Assembly: GCF_020283565.1 (NCBI RefSeq)
Contig: NC_060059.1
Span: forward strand, 10,051,501-10,115,500
Source: Trifolium pratense
Lineage: Eukaryota > Streptophyta > Magnoliopsida > Fabales > Fabaceae
Direction of reading: 5' to 3'
Length of the DNA stretch: 64,000 bases
The translations under genes were made by a program, and so were the position numbers. Within the stretch, counting starts at the first letter, position 1, and the number at the start of each line of letters is the position of its first letter. Of the stretch, positions 22,344 through 34,329 are shown one piece after another. The notes under the pieces were generated by a model that saw only the letters and a list, made by a program, of their open reading frames with translations, searched no databases and was not told where the DNA came from.

Positions 22344-24440
22344 ATTTAAAATGCTGAGAATTTCATTGTTTGTCTATTTATTTTTTGTTGTGTTTTCTTT
22401 TTCCTTCCATATGTCGATATACTTCTTAGATTTTTAATGTGGTGATTTGAAGATTATCCAGAGTTTTTTAAGTTAAAACTTTTTAAGAAGAAGAAATTTG
22501 TTTAAAGACTCTCATCATTGACTGAGAAAACTTTTGAAGATTATTGACTGAGATCTGAAACTGTGTGAAAACTGTATTGTTTTCGATTGGAGGAAATCTC
22601 AATCCCTAATATCCCCGTGTTTCTCTAGCATCTTTATCGTTGAAAAAAAATGTTGAAATACTAATTATGTATATTTAAATAATCATTAGAAACTTTTAAC
22701 ATTTGAATATGTATACTAGCAACCATATATATTCTTGAATGTTAATTTGTTTCCAAATCAAAGAAAAGTTTGATAATTTTGAACAAATATATTGTCAAGT
22801 AAAATATATATATAAACTAGCAACTATATCTGTCATTTAAGATTACAAAGTTAAACTCTTAATTTGTGTCGTGGAAAATATATATCCATAATTTATTTTT
22901 TATGTATGAAATACTAATTATGTTTTTCTTTTCAAAGCAAGAGAAGTAATTAGTCTTAACAGGCTGCGCAAGTGGGAAATATCATCACATCACTAACAAG
23001 CTAAAGCTTGAAAAGAGCAAGCTGTAGTAGTGTAGTGTCACACACTATCAAAATGTACATATTTGACTTCAGCTATTAAATTTCGGAAAATATTATTTCC
23101 CAACTTGCTGGATTTCTGTTTTTTTCCCTTATTATATTGCACACTCTAGTTGAATTTTATCAAACTTTGTTTTAGATTATTTACTGTTTTCGTAATCTAT
23201 TTACTTGTTTTGTTTGTTATAATTTTAATTTTGCATCACGTTTTATTTTCTTGGTTTGACAATTTGAAGGTCATGTCCTATCCTATAAATAGGATCATAT
23301 ATGTAAGTGTTTATATAACCAATTAAAATCATTATAAAAGACGGCGATCAAACAAATACAGCACGAAGACGAGACGCACTTAGGTAAAGAAATCACAAAA
23401 TAAAATAGGAAAACTCTAATCTAGGTGAAATTTCACTTATTTAAATAAAAGCAAATATAATACATTGACTTCACATATTTTCAATAAATTTTAATAAAAA
23501 TTTACTATTTAAGATGCTTGAAGAGTGTTCTGAAGGCACTGGTTTACGCAACTAAAATCACATTTATGTATGAAATAATTTACTTTTTAGATTCATTGTA
23601 AAATTGATGAATCTAGACAATATTCATCAATTTTATATAGGATCGGAGCGAGTATAATGAAGAACTTAAATATCAAATAAAAGTAAATGGACTTGCTCGA
23701 ATAAACAAATCTTTCAACTAATTTATTAATTAATAAAATATTAATCAATGGAAAAAAAAAATTAGTACTCCCTCCGGTCCTATATATATAAGGAACACTT
23801 TGAATTTTTTTTTTTTGTCTTTTTTATAAGAAACACTCTTTAAATTTATTCTTTATTAAATAGATAATCTCTTGTATACCCTTATTAAATTGTATAAAAT
23901 GCAACTCGTTCCAATGTTATGCATTAATTACACAACCACATTCCCAAGGTTAGTTTTTGAATACCACAATTCCCTAATCTCTTAGGTGATTGGTGATTCA
24001 TCGAGGTTTTCAACACAGATTCTACAATCATAATCAATTATGCTTAATCTCTTAAACACAATCAACTATTCAAACATTCCTAGTTCAACAATTAATTTCT
24101 ATTCTCATAGCAAATCAATCATACAAATCATCACATAGCTAGCTAGGAAACATGAAGCATTACACATAAAGAAGTTTGATTAAGTGAATTCAATTGATTA
24201 CAAGAAGGTACCAAAGTTACATCAATGCTGCTACATAATCTCACCTAAAAACCTCCAACCAAGATGCCTAGTGTGCCATCCTAATCTTGCACTTCAACAC
24301 CTTCGCGGTTTATCTTCTCAATCCTAGCATCTTTTCAAGGTTCTTCAGCTGGAAGGGAGGAAAAAATCACGAGACCACCTTCAGTAGTCAATTCTTGATC
24401 CAAAAAGTCGACCCCTGCACTGGAAGCTCTGTTTTCTTTT
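22344..24440. other. Downstream flank of copy A, then unclassified spacer
   Basis: 22344-23345 matches 34240-35795 downstream of P450 copy B. Past that point homology ends. At about 23765-23850 is a Stowaway-like end (CTCCCTCCGGTCC..AAGGAACACTTTG) without a clear partner. No gene is seen. Confidence 0.5.
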
Positions 24441-24454
24441 ATAATTTCACTAAC

Positions 24455-24900
24455 CTACGCCATGCGCAGGCCCTTGCGCCTTGGCGCAAAGAGGCAGTTA
24501 CAGCTGCGCAGTGGCGCAGGCCTCTCGCGCCATGGCGCAGCTTCCAGATCACGATCCAAATCCCAAAAATTCATCTTGCACCATGCGCAGCTCCTCTACG
24601 CCATGTCGCAGCTTACAACGATCAAATCTTCCAGTTTAAGCCTCAATTGCGCCATGTGCAACACTTCTGCGCCACGGCGCAGAACCCAGCGAGGAACTCC
24701 AACAATTGCATCCTCATTTGCGCCATGCGCAACCCTGTGACGCCATGGCACAGATCTCAGAGAAAATCCTACCAAAATGGCTCTTATTTGCGCCATGCGC
24801 AGCCCTATGGCGCCATGGCGCACCCCACATAGAACTTGAGCTTCCAATTCTTGCTCCATTGCGCCATGCGCAACACTCCTGCGCCATGGCGCAGCTTGAA
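24455..24900. repeat. GCGCCATG(G)CGCA repeat cluster
   Basis: Seven or so degenerate units, spaced 69-71 bp in the better part (starts at 24580, 24649, 24720, 24790, 24861), each with a pair of near-palindromes GCGCCATGCGCA and GCGCCATGGCGCA about 10 bp apart. It is strikingly GC-rich compared with the AT-rich surroundings and has many CpG sites. Several overlapping open frames on both strands arise because the 70-bp period lacks stops; I do not think they are genes. Origin unknown, perhaps part of a retroelement. Confidence 0.8.
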
Positions 24901-25119
24901 TTCAAATTTTCCCTGTTTTACTTGTGCAGCACTCAATCTTCGATTCAGCTCCTTTTTCACTCATTGTGATCAACTTCTTTACATTATTACCTACAAATTG
25001 CCTTAAATATGCTTAGATAACATGTAATGATGAGGATTCATCAGTCCTTATAATATTTTTTTTTTCACAACAATAATCACATTGTCGTTGGGAAAACAAC
25101 ATAATCACTAGAAATATTA

Positions 25120-25158
25120 AAAATATTGTCAATTATTCGGAATAATTGACAATATTTT
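25120..25158. repeat. Perfect 18-bp inverted repeat
   Basis: AAAATATTGTCAATTATT and its exact reverse complement are separated by CGG. AT-rich hairpin with no further context. Confidence 0.8.
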
Positions 25159-25179
25159 TTTTAATAAAAAATATTGTTT

Positions 25180-25660
25180 ATGTTTCTATTTTTTTTTTTG
25201 CATAATGTTTCTATTTCTATATTCTTATTTTTATGCATATTCATCTTATTTTTCTATATTTTTTCCTTAATTTTTTTTATTGACTAAATTTTTTATAATC
25301 TTTTTATTGTTTTGTTCCTATTTTTATGTATAGAATCATATATACTATTTTTATTGTATTCTTCTTATTTTTTCTATAATTTTTTTTATTAACTAAACTT
25401 TCTATAATCTTTTTATTGTTTCTGTTGTGTTCCTATTTTTATGTATAGAAAAAAAGTACAAATTAATATATAATCTCTTTGTTGTATTTATCTTATTCTT
25501 TCTAAAAAATTTTTATTGACTAAACTTTCTATAATTTTTTTTATAATTTCTATAATCTTTTTATTGTTTCTGTTTTGCTCCTATTTTTATACATAGATTA
25601 ATATATAATCTTTTTATTGTATTTATCTTATATTCTTTCTATATTTTTTTTAGTGAAATT
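25180..25660. repeat. Degenerate AT-rich tandem repeat
   Basis: Imperfect units of about 110-130 bp marked by TTGACTAAACTTTCTATAATC and CCTATTTTTATG recur at roughly 25280, 25389 and 25517. T-rich on the plus strand; no coding potential. Confidence 0.6.
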
Positions 25661-25676
25661 ACAATTAAGGATATAA

Positions 25677-25954
25677 TTTTTTTTTGAACAAGCCAAAATG
25701 AGATAGATATATATATATATATATAAAACAAGAAGCCTCATCAGCACAAGACGTGTCAAGGAAGACTAATAAAGGTTACAAGAGAGTCAAGATACAAAAA
25801 CCATAAAGAAATTACACAAAGCCCAAGTAAAGCATAGCACTAGATCACCAGCTATGACAATTTGAAGTTAAGGAACTGCTCGTCGCTTTCAACCACCTAT
25901 AAGAAAAAGACTTGATCTTGTCCAACATGTGAAGTAATGAATTTGCTGAGCCTC
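25677..25954 (-). mobile_element. 5'-truncated LINE tail with target duplication
   Basis: 278 bp of minus-strand LINE 3' end. The poly(A) tail appears as a T run at 25677-25685. The insert is flanked by a 12-bp duplication TTAAGGATATAA (25665-25676 and 25955-25966). Its sequence matches the 3' part of the LINE at 48934-49914, so both derive from one family. An (AT)n run at 25705-25724 interrupts it. Confidence 0.85.
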
Positions 25955-25966
25955 TTAAGGATATAA

Positions 25967-27800
25967 AATCTGGAACGTGGTTAAAACTACTAAGGATAAA
26001 TTAATAAATTTGATGGTAATCGATTTTAATATATTAGAAATAGATTATTGTGGAATTGAGAGGCTGTATTTTATCATTATTCTTAATTTTTATATATTTA
26101 AAAATATAATTATCATACTTATTTCTATATTTTTTTTTGCTATCTTAGAGTCTTAGACTATAATTGAGTTTGACCAATTTCTTTAAAAGAGATAAAATAA
26201 TTAAATAAAGTGATGTGCTCATATTAAAAGTATAAATAATTTTACAAAGAAAATAGTTAGAAATAATTTAACCATTTTACAATAAATTATAATGCAAAGA
26301 TGAATCATACATGTCAAAAAGCAAACTTTATTTTTGTCAAAGAAAAAAAAGCAAACTTTATTATTGATATTTAATGGGGATTATTGAAAGTTATATGGTT
26401 GTTATTGATATTTTGGTAAGTAATATGAAATTTGAAAATACAAATTTAATGGAAAAAAAATGCAAAACCTGCTTTTTAATCCCAAGACCAGGAACATCAA
26501 TTAACAGGACTACAGCCGCTAGACTACTGAAGACTCGACGCTTTACTCTTCGAACTAATTTATACATTATTAAATTTTGAGGCCTTCATAAGAGCCCAAA
26601 ACTTTGGGAACTAAAGCCCTAGCTTCACTTGCTTTTGGCTTGAGCCGGCCCTGCCCATGCTGATGAACTCTAAAATCCAAATACAAATGAAACGACCAAC
26701 TTAGGTGGGCATGCTTAGGTAATTAAGCCAGCTTCTACTCAAAGTATAAATATAGAGCTCGTTTATTTTACATTCTTAAAAAAGATTATTTTTTTTATGT
26801 TTTAGTTATGTTTGTGAATGTTGTTTTCTATTAAATCATTTTGATATGAATAATTTAAACATTATATTTTTTAGGGATTTTGAAGAAAATTATGCTATTT
26901 TGTGAGTTTAGTTTACAATTATAAAACGAAATGCTTTATTTCTCTCTTCTATTAAACAAAATTGGTTTTATTCAATAAATAATCCAAATAGCTTTTTATT
27001 TTCCGCATAAAAAAAACTTTGATAACAAACCACTTTTTAAAAAACACTTACACACTAACTAAAACGTAAAAAATAATTTTTTAAGAATTTTAAAAAACGG
27101 ACTCATAATATGATTGAGACTTCACTTGAGAGGGTTTGTCAATGATCAGAGTGCCATATTCACAATAAGACAATTTGTAGCAGAGTGTCCAAGTCAATAG
27201 AATTAGCATATGTTTGTGATGCATAAATGAAAAACACACTTGTAATAATGCAAGATGTTTTTTATATATTGTTTTTGGTAGATCTACGAAATTACAAAAC
27301 TATTATTGTATAAACTCTCACGCAATAAGTAAGAGAGTTTGGGTTCAAATTTTGATCTAACCTAATAATTTTAATATTTTTGTCGGTTAAACTATAACTA
27401 CACATTATCCCTTCCCAAGTGAGGGAGTCTGTACCATCGGGCCCTATCCACTACACGTCCGCACAAGTCCACATCCCTCCTTAACCCAACGTTAAAACGT
27501 GATATTGGATAAGACATAATGCATGTTTTTGTTTTTAGTGGAAAGACCTGATGCATAGTTTTGGACTTTTGGTTCACATTACTTCACATTGCAGTACATG
27601 CATCGTGTTAATTGTGAAACAATAAATAAGTGAGATTTAATTTTTTTCGTCTAAAAAAAACCCTCACATGGTTCTTAATTATCAAATTAACTCTCTCGCT
27701 TTTTAGGATGTGAGCATTTTTCGCACTATAAATACGAGTAATAATATTTTTAACTCAAACTCAATGTATCTCAACTAGATGAAAAAAGCCATGAAAAAAG
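25967..27800. other. Spacer and left part of segment B
   Basis: No gene. 26690 onward matches segment A from 9263. Before it are AT-rich spacer and a decayed SINE-like or hAT-like piece at 26480-26660. Confidence 0.5.
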
Positions 27801-28382
27801 AGTTTGCATCATAGAATGGAATTGAAACTGAGTTCGTAGTTTGCATCCAAGAAAGCGAATTGATTAACCTTATACCGTCTGGTGATGACTGATTTTCCTT
27901 GGATTGTGTCTGTTTGATTGTTTCTTAGGTGCTTGGTTGTCGCTGTTTTAGCATTGCGCCCTTGTGCTGTGGTGGTGTCTATGTCGGTTTGCTGAGATTT
28001 GGAGGGTTTTGAAGTGTATGTTATCTTCAAGCTGAGATTTGTCTAACTAGGTTCTGATTCTACCATTGTCCATCAACCTTTTGTCTGACAAAGTTGTTAT
28101 TTGGATTCTAACGGACCGATCACTTTTGCTTCGAAATCGGAAGTTAGTGTCTAGTGACTATTTTTTTACTAGGTTGGTGTTATCTCTGGTGGCCTGAAAC
28201 TTGAGTGTGCCTTCTTATGAGATTAGGAGAAGACCTCATCTAGCTGAGATTTTGTTTTTTGGTGTTTATTTTTGGTGTCCGCATATATACGGCGTCACTG
28301 TTATATAATTTCTTTTTTTACTGAATTTTGTTCGTCTTGTGTAGATACCTAGTTAATAATATATTTGTCGTTAAAAAAAAAC
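27800..28382 (+). mobile_element. LINE-like 3' end
   Basis: A stretch less AT-rich than its surroundings, without an intact frame, ending in TAATATATTTGTCG followed by an A run at 28373-28381. It looks like the 3' untranslated end of a plus-strand LINE; the 5' limit is unsure. It is absent from segment A at the matching place. Confidence 0.45.
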
Positions 28383-28894
28383 TTTGATGAGGACACTAAA
28401 AAACATTTACAACGATAAATTATATTACCGTAATTATTATTTAAAATTAACAATAATTTGAAAAATACATTTTTTTTTACTAAAAAAAAACCTTTATTTT
28501 ATTCCATTTGATTTTAGCAAACCTCGACTTGGACGTTATATTGTCACAATAGGAACGGTAGATTCTTAATGGACTAACAAAATTAAACTAACTTCAAATG
28601 AGTAGTTATTAATTATAAATAATAACCATACTTATAAGCTGTTGAATTAAAAGAATTGATACTCACTTTCCAAACTTTCATTTTTCAACTTCCATGATCT
28701 ATTGGTTGTCACCTAACAAATCTAAGTAATATATATCCTCGGCAGAATTGATGATGAGAAAAATCCAACGAACCCTACACCCAACATTTAAATATTGCAA
28801 TCAATATTTAATTTGAACGCATTCAACACAGAGTAAAAAAACATAATAATATGAAAAATGTTAATTGGTGCCTTAGGATAGTCGATATTGAATG

Positions 28895-29215
28895 AATTTG
28901 CACTTGATCGAAACTAATCCTTTAATCTGAAATAAATGAACATCGTACAAAGACGGAAAAACAAAATACACCGCGCAAAGACGAGACAACAAAATACACC
29001 GTACAAAAACGGAACAACAAAATACAACAAAACACACAAATATGTGAATATCACACTTATTTAATATAACAACAAAGAAAAACTACTTTGGATGGGTGAT
29101 TTGACCTGAAATCATCCATCTTATATAAACTAAGAAAAACTTAAAAGTGATGACGGCTAGTAAGAACTTAAAAGAAGAGAAAAAAAAAAACAACATTGTT
29201 TTTTATTTTATTAAA
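28895..29215. repeat. Dispersed repeat related to 54060-54345
   Basis: Shares ACTTGATCG..AATCCTT, repeated AAAACAAAATACACCG motifs and CACACTTATTTAATATAAC with 54060-54345, in the same orientation. Three ACAAAATACACCG-type units follow each other about 27 bp apart. Possibly an LTR or retroelement end; unclassified. Confidence 0.65.
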
Positions 29216-29534
29216 AGTTCATCTTTAAATTATACGGTATATGTACATCTTTAAATTATCAAAGCACACGGATGCTGACTAGAAATAGAATAGATTAATA
29301 CTACATAATACAGTCAATATGGATACATACTCCATTGCATTTGATCCATTTGAAAAGCAAGACATCAAAGTATCTTTTCAATGAAAAGACATTTCCATAA
29401 CAATAAAAAATGGCTGCATGGATAAAGAAGATATTACATGCACATGATTTTGGTTTAGTGGCAACTCACAGAGTGTGGAGTGCGTGCGGATTACTCTAAT
29501 TGGATTATGATTGGATTATGTTGGAAGTTGGAAC

Positions 29535-29698
29535 TGTTAGATAATAAAATAATAGGCTATGTTATTGAGTCTGTTAGTTTAGAGTCCATTAGGTTTTATA
29601 TATATTCTCTAGTAACTTTTTGTAATGTTAAGCTAATGGTATTCTATTGAAACCCTAGCCGTCTTTATCTTTCTCTAGTTTGTATCTCTGAATTAACA
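29535..29698 (+). mobile_element. Solo LTR, copia-like, 164 bp
   Basis: TGTTAGATAA..AATTAACA, 164 bp, with a perfect 5-bp duplication GGAAC on both sides (29530-29534 and 29699-29703). No internal retroelement sequence is present, so the element was lost by recombination between its LTRs. A second solo LTR of the same family and length lies inverted at 43227-43390. Confidence 0.85.
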
Positions 29699-29703
29699 GG
29701 AAC

Positions 29704-30038
29704 AAGTTAGCAACTTAATTAGTATGAAGAATTTTGTATAGAAATAAACACAAGTGAAGAACTAGAGTTTATGAATTTAAAAAACTTTACTTCGAGTCTC
29801 ACATTGGATAAAACACACACTTTGGTAGTGTTTATATGTACGCCTTAAAGATTACCCTGTTTTATAAACGGGGCACACCATGTTGAATATCACACACACA
29901 TGCGCGCCGCTGCTGCCGTCCGTCTCGCCAGGCTTGGGCTTGAATTCAAATTACTGATTATCCATATCCGTCTTCTTCTCTCACAAAATAATATCGGCAA
30001 TAATATCTTTTTCCTTCCTTGACATATTTATCAGATAT
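29704..30038. other. Intergenic, no gene seen
   Basis: Spacer between the solo LTR and the PIF/Harbinger element, with one GC-rich spot at 29900-29935 (CATGCGCGCCGCTGCTGCCG). Contains TTCGAGTCTCACATTGG, which is common near plant repeats. No coding signal. Confidence 0.4.
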
Positions 30039-30041
30039 TTA

Positions 30042-30945
30042 GGGCTCGTTTGGTGTATAGGATAAGAGACAGAATAGGATAACTGTATCATATCCTGCCG
30101 CAATCCAATGTTTGATGATACAGTAGGATATGATAAGTTAATCCTGAAGTTTATCCTATCCTGTCTCTCTAGTTATAATTCTTATCCTGAATTTGAGCTG
30201 GGTTACCAGCAGGATAGGATAAGAAGAAAAAAAATTACTGATTTATTTTATAAAACATATTTTAAAATACATAAAATAAAATTAATAAAATATAAATAAT
30301 AAAATAATTAATTTTTAAATATATATGTGATTTTCTCACAGGGGTAATTTTGTAATTTATATATTCTAAAAAATCAAAATTTTACTAAAATTACAATATT
30401 TTAAAGTAAAATGATTATTAAAAAATTGACAAATAGGGATATTAATTTAAATTTTATAAAAAATTAAATATAATTTTTTTGCAATAGTAGTTTTATTATT
30501 TACGTATGAGATATATCATATATTTATTTGGCTTATCTAACATGTATATATTATTGAGTTATTTATTTGATCATGATTCATATAAAAAATTAAACTTGAT
30601 TATTTTCTCATGATTTTTATTTTAAATTATATAAAGTTATTTGATTACTTATTTATATTTTTTATTTATAAAATTCAAAGTATTACAAAATAATTTTAAA
30701 AAAATAACAATTGTTTTATAAGAGTAATTTTGTCAATTAAATATGTTATATATCTTATCATATTATTATAAGCAAATATGTATTAAAAACAAAATATAAT
30801 AGTTATCATGTTTGTTATCTTGTGTGCACCAAACATAGGATATGATAACTGAGTATAATTGTTATCCTGCTGTTATCCTATCATATCCTTATCCTGTTTT
30901 ATATCCTATCCTGTCACTATGCTATCCTGCGCACCAAACGAACCC
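30042..30945. mobile_element. PIF/Harbinger-type non-autonomous element
   Basis: 904 bp, ends GGGCTCGTTTGGTG and inverted GGGTTCGTTTGGTGCGCAGG, 3-bp duplication TTA (30039-30041 and 30946-30948). Subterminal ATAGGATAAG and CTTATCCTG-type repeats match the element at 8006-9100, so both belong to one family. Confidence 0.8.
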
Positions 30946-31369
30946 TTAACATAAGAAATTTCCCATGTTTTTCACACTTTTAACAACAACCTCGATTCCT
31001 CTACATGTTTCCATGCCTAATGGTTAGTCATAGTTTGTAATGGGCCGGGATAACTTTCATGTGGACCTCTAAAGAACGATAGGTAGGACTGGTGGGTCAT
31101 CAATTATATATACATGCATCGTTCATGTAGGGTGGGACGGAGATGTCCGAAACCCGTTAGATATGGTTTTAGGGTTATAGTTTCTATAGTAGTTGAAAAT
31201 TGGTAATGGTTTATTATCAAAAAAAAAAAAAAAAATTGGTAATGGTTTCGAGTAAAGACAAAACGTGAGAACAATGTTACTAGAGATATTATTAGGAGAG
31301 TTGAAGTTCATTAAATATCAAGTCTTTTTATAAATCATTTTATCAAATTTCTCAAGTCTTTTTAAATAT

Positions 31370-31649
31370 GGCTTAACTATACATTTGGTCCCTTACGTTT
31401 ATTTTAGGTTTCAATTTGGTCCCTTACGTTTAAAAAGTATCAATTTGGTCCCTTACGTTTATTTTAGGTTTCAAGTTAGTCCTTTCTGTTGACACGTGTA
31501 CTGTTCAAACGGTGTTAGTGAAAAAACTAACAGAAAGGACTAACTTGAAACCTAAAATAAACGTAAGGGACCAAATTGATACTTTTTAAAAGTAAGGGAC
31601 CAAATTGAAACCTAAAATAAACGTAAAGGACCAAATGTATGATTAAAGG
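31370..31649. mobile_element. Fold-back MITE of GGTCCCTTACG repeats
   Basis: About 280 bp. Left arm GGCTTAACTATACATTTGG followed by three GGTCCCTTACGTTTA-type units; right arm is the inverse, around a centre at about 31490-31535. The right edge merges with a perfect hairpin at 31639-31718, so its exact end and target duplication are not clear. Similar in design to 2451-2758. Confidence 0.6.
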
Positions 31650-31718
31650 TATGTTAAGAAAAATATCAATGAAGTATCAATGGCTTAATGCTATTTTTCT
31701 TAACATACCTTTAATCAT
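31639..31718. repeat. Perfect 27-bp inverted repeat with 26-nt loop
   Basis: Arms 31639-31665 and 31692-31718 are exact reverse complements, beginning ATGATTAAAGGTATG. The size resembles a short miRNA-like or MITE hairpin. A further direct copy of ACCTTTAATCATT lies at 31736-31748. Confidence 0.8.
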
Positions 31719-32188
31719 TTTTTTTTTGGCAATACCTTTAATCATTTATTATCCCTCTCTTCTTTAAATTTTTAATTTATCTTGTTTATATCAATAATAG
31801 AGGATAAATTTGAAAAATAACTTATAATTTTTTTTTCTCATATAAAATTAAGTACATTTCTTAATTTATGAAAATAGTCAAAACGACTTAATTTGGGGCA
31901 GAATTAGTATGATGCATTATAATAGTACATAGCTTAGGGGATTATATTTCTTGTTTTAACTGCGTAATACAGTTACAACTTTCAACCATCCGATTTAAAA
32001 CGATGACTGAGATCATTTTAAATCAACGACTAATATTCATTACCATATAAAACTGCATAAAAGCTTTGCAATCATGATCCACATTTAATTAGTATGTTTC
32101 TTTTGTTACATGGCATGTAAGATGACATGGTAAAAGTTGTAGCTTTTCTAATTTGTTTTGAAGTGGACCCGTATACCCAATCTCCTCC

Positions 32189-32196
32189 TATAAATT
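32189..32196 (+). promoter_or_regulatory. TATA box of P450 copy B
   Basis: TATAAATT in the same CTCCTATAAATTGGG context as copy A, with a matching AAGTGGACCCGTATACCC element about 25 bp upstream. Confidence 0.7.
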
Positions 32197-32289
32197 GGGG
32201 TGAACAAAGAGAGTAAATTGCAAGAAGTCCTTCCAAGAAGTCCTTCCAAGAAGTCATAATTTCTTAGTTCGCCTTTGAGAAGTACTTAA

Positions 32290-32420
32290 GTAAGTCCTTT
32301 ATCAGCTATTCTTTCTGATTAATTATTACAAGCTTTAATCAATATTTACTCTGCCTTTAATTACATGTTAATTAATAATGATGTACATGTACTTAATTAA
32401 CATTCCTCTATTGATTACAG
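32290..32420 (+). other. Probable 5'UTR intron of P450 copy B
   Basis: GTAAGT donor after ACTTAA, acceptor TTGATTACAG two bases before the ATG; same structure as copy A. Confidence 0.6.
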
Positions 32421-32422
32421 AT

Positions 32423-34108
32423 ATGGATTATGTCAGTAGTACAATGATCCTTTTGATGACATGCGTTGTCACATACTTTCTTGGTTCACTTTATGCAAGA
32501 AGCAAAAATTCAAATAAGCTTCCACCAGGACCTTCCATTTTCACTATCATGTCACATGTTTTTGAATTATACTATAAGCCACAACAAACACTTGCTAAAT
32601 TTGCTAAGTTTTATGGTCCTGTTATGCTTATTAAATTATGCACTGAGACCACTGTGATTATTTCATCATCAGATATGGCCAAAGAAATTCTCCATACTAA
32701 TGATTCTTTGTTCACAGATAGATCTGTTCCTGATAACGCAACTACTCATAATCACGACAATTTTAGCGTAGTCTTTCTCCCATATTCACCTCTTTGGCAA
32801 CACCTTAGAAAAATATGTCACAATAATTTACTCTCTAATAAGACTCTTGATGGAAGTCAAGAACTTAGACGTATGAAATTGAAAGATCTTCTTAATGATA
32901 TGCATAAAAGCAGCTTAACTGGTGAAACTGTTGATATTGGAAGAGCTGCTTTTAAAGCTTGCATTAATTTTTTGTCATATACTTTTGTGTCTCAAGATTT
33001 TGTTGAGTCTTTGGATGATGAATATAAGTATATAGTGTCAACTCTCTTGAGTTCTGTTGGAACACCAAACATTGCTGATCATTTCCCTATATTGAAGATT
33101 CTTGACCCACAAGGTATTAGAAGGCACACTGATAAATATTTTGCAAAAGTGTTTTATGCCTTTGATGTCATAATTGAGAAAAGAATGAAGCTAAGACAAA
33201 GTGAAGATTATGTCTCAATGAATGACATGTTAGACTCATTGTTGGATATTTCCAAAGAAGATAGCCAAAAGATGGATAAAAATCTGATTAAACATCTATT
33301 ATTTGTATGTATTTTTCTCACCAATCTCCTTTTTGTTTTATCTCACAATAACTTTATCAATGAATCAACCCTTTCTTTAAAAAAATAAAAATATTATTTT
33401 TGTAACTAATGATATATAGTGGATTTCGACACTTATAATTTTCGTCATTAATATTTTCTTTATTGTTTCTTCTACGATCTCACGAGTTCTTTACTTAACA
33501 AGTGATTATTATACTTTTAATAGGATCTGCTTGTGGCGGGAACAGATACTTCAGCACTTGGATTAGAAAGGGCCATGACTCGTCTAGTACACCATCCAGA
33601 GGCTATGTCAAAAGCAAAAAAGGAACTTGAGGAAATTATTGGATTAGGAAATCCAATTGAGGAATCCGACATTGACAGACTTCCATACTTAAACGCAGTG
33701 ATAAAAGAGAGTTTGCGTTTACACCCTCCAGCTCCAATGTTGCTTCCTCGAAAAGCAAGAGTAGATGTGGAAATATCCGGGTACACAATTCCAAAAGGTG
33801 CACAAGTTCTGATCAATGAATGGGCTATTGGTAGAACAGACATATGGGATGATGCTGATTCGTTTTCACCTGAAAGATTTTTAGGATCTGAAATTGATGT
33901 CAAAGGTCGACACTTTAAACTTACGCCGTTTGGTAGTGGAAGACGAATATGTCCCGGCTCACCACTTGCTGTTAGAATGTTACATTTGATGTTGGGATCA
34001 TTAATCAATTCCTTTGATTGGAAACTTGAAAATAATATGGAAGCTAAGGACATGAACTTGGACAAACCTCTAAGAGCTATTCCAGTTGCACTAAACAAAG
34101 TATATTAA
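32423..34108 (+). CDS. Cytochrome P450, CYP76-type, copy B
   Basis: 488 residues from exons 32423-33304 and 33524-34108, joined across a 219-bp phase-0 intron. An upstream in-frame ATG exists at 32378, but it lies inside the 5'UTR intron, so 32423 (MDYVSS) is chosen by comparison with copies A and C. Motifs as in copy A: membrane anchor, KLPPGP, I-helix AGTDTS at 299-304, ExxR at 356/359, PERF and haem-ligand C437. It lacks one residue in the hinge (NSNKLPPGP where A and C have KSNYKLPPGP). The intron is clearly different from those of A and C, while exon 2 and the 3' flank are very close to A. Likely an endoplasmic-reticulum mono-oxygenase; substrate unknown. Confidence 0.95.
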
Positions 34109-34230
34109 GTGATTAACTAATGAATGTAATCTCTTTGTGTAACACCTCTACTTTAGTTTGTTGTTTGAGTCGGCTTAAGTGCCTCCCAGAGTTTGAAGCC
34201 TTTGTATGGGGATGTAAATTAGAGTTGGCT

Positions 34231-34236
34231 AATAAA
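34231..34236 (+). terminator. Poly(A) signal of P450 copy B
   Basis: AATAAA 123 bp after the stop, in the same GGCTAATAAAATTT context as copy A. Confidence 0.6.
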
Positions 34237-34329
34237 ATTTAAAATGCTGAAAATTTCATTGTTTGTCTACTTATTTTTTGTTGTGTTTTCTTTTTCCTTC
34301 CATATGTCTATATACTTCTTAGATTTTTA

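Noticed and set aside
24287..24969. Overlapping open frames of 87-181 codons on both strands
   Set aside because: They run through the 70-bp GCGCCATG repeat, whose units lack stops; the translations are repetitive, unlike any family I know and equally open on both strands.
32378..32422. Upstream in-frame start for P450 copy B
   Set aside because: It would lie inside the 5'UTR intron conserved in all three copies and adds residues absent from A and C.
33517..34098. 193-codon frame antisense to P450 copy B exon 2
   Set aside because: Mirror of a conserved coding exon; the same shorter antisense frames occur in copies A and C. No independent support.
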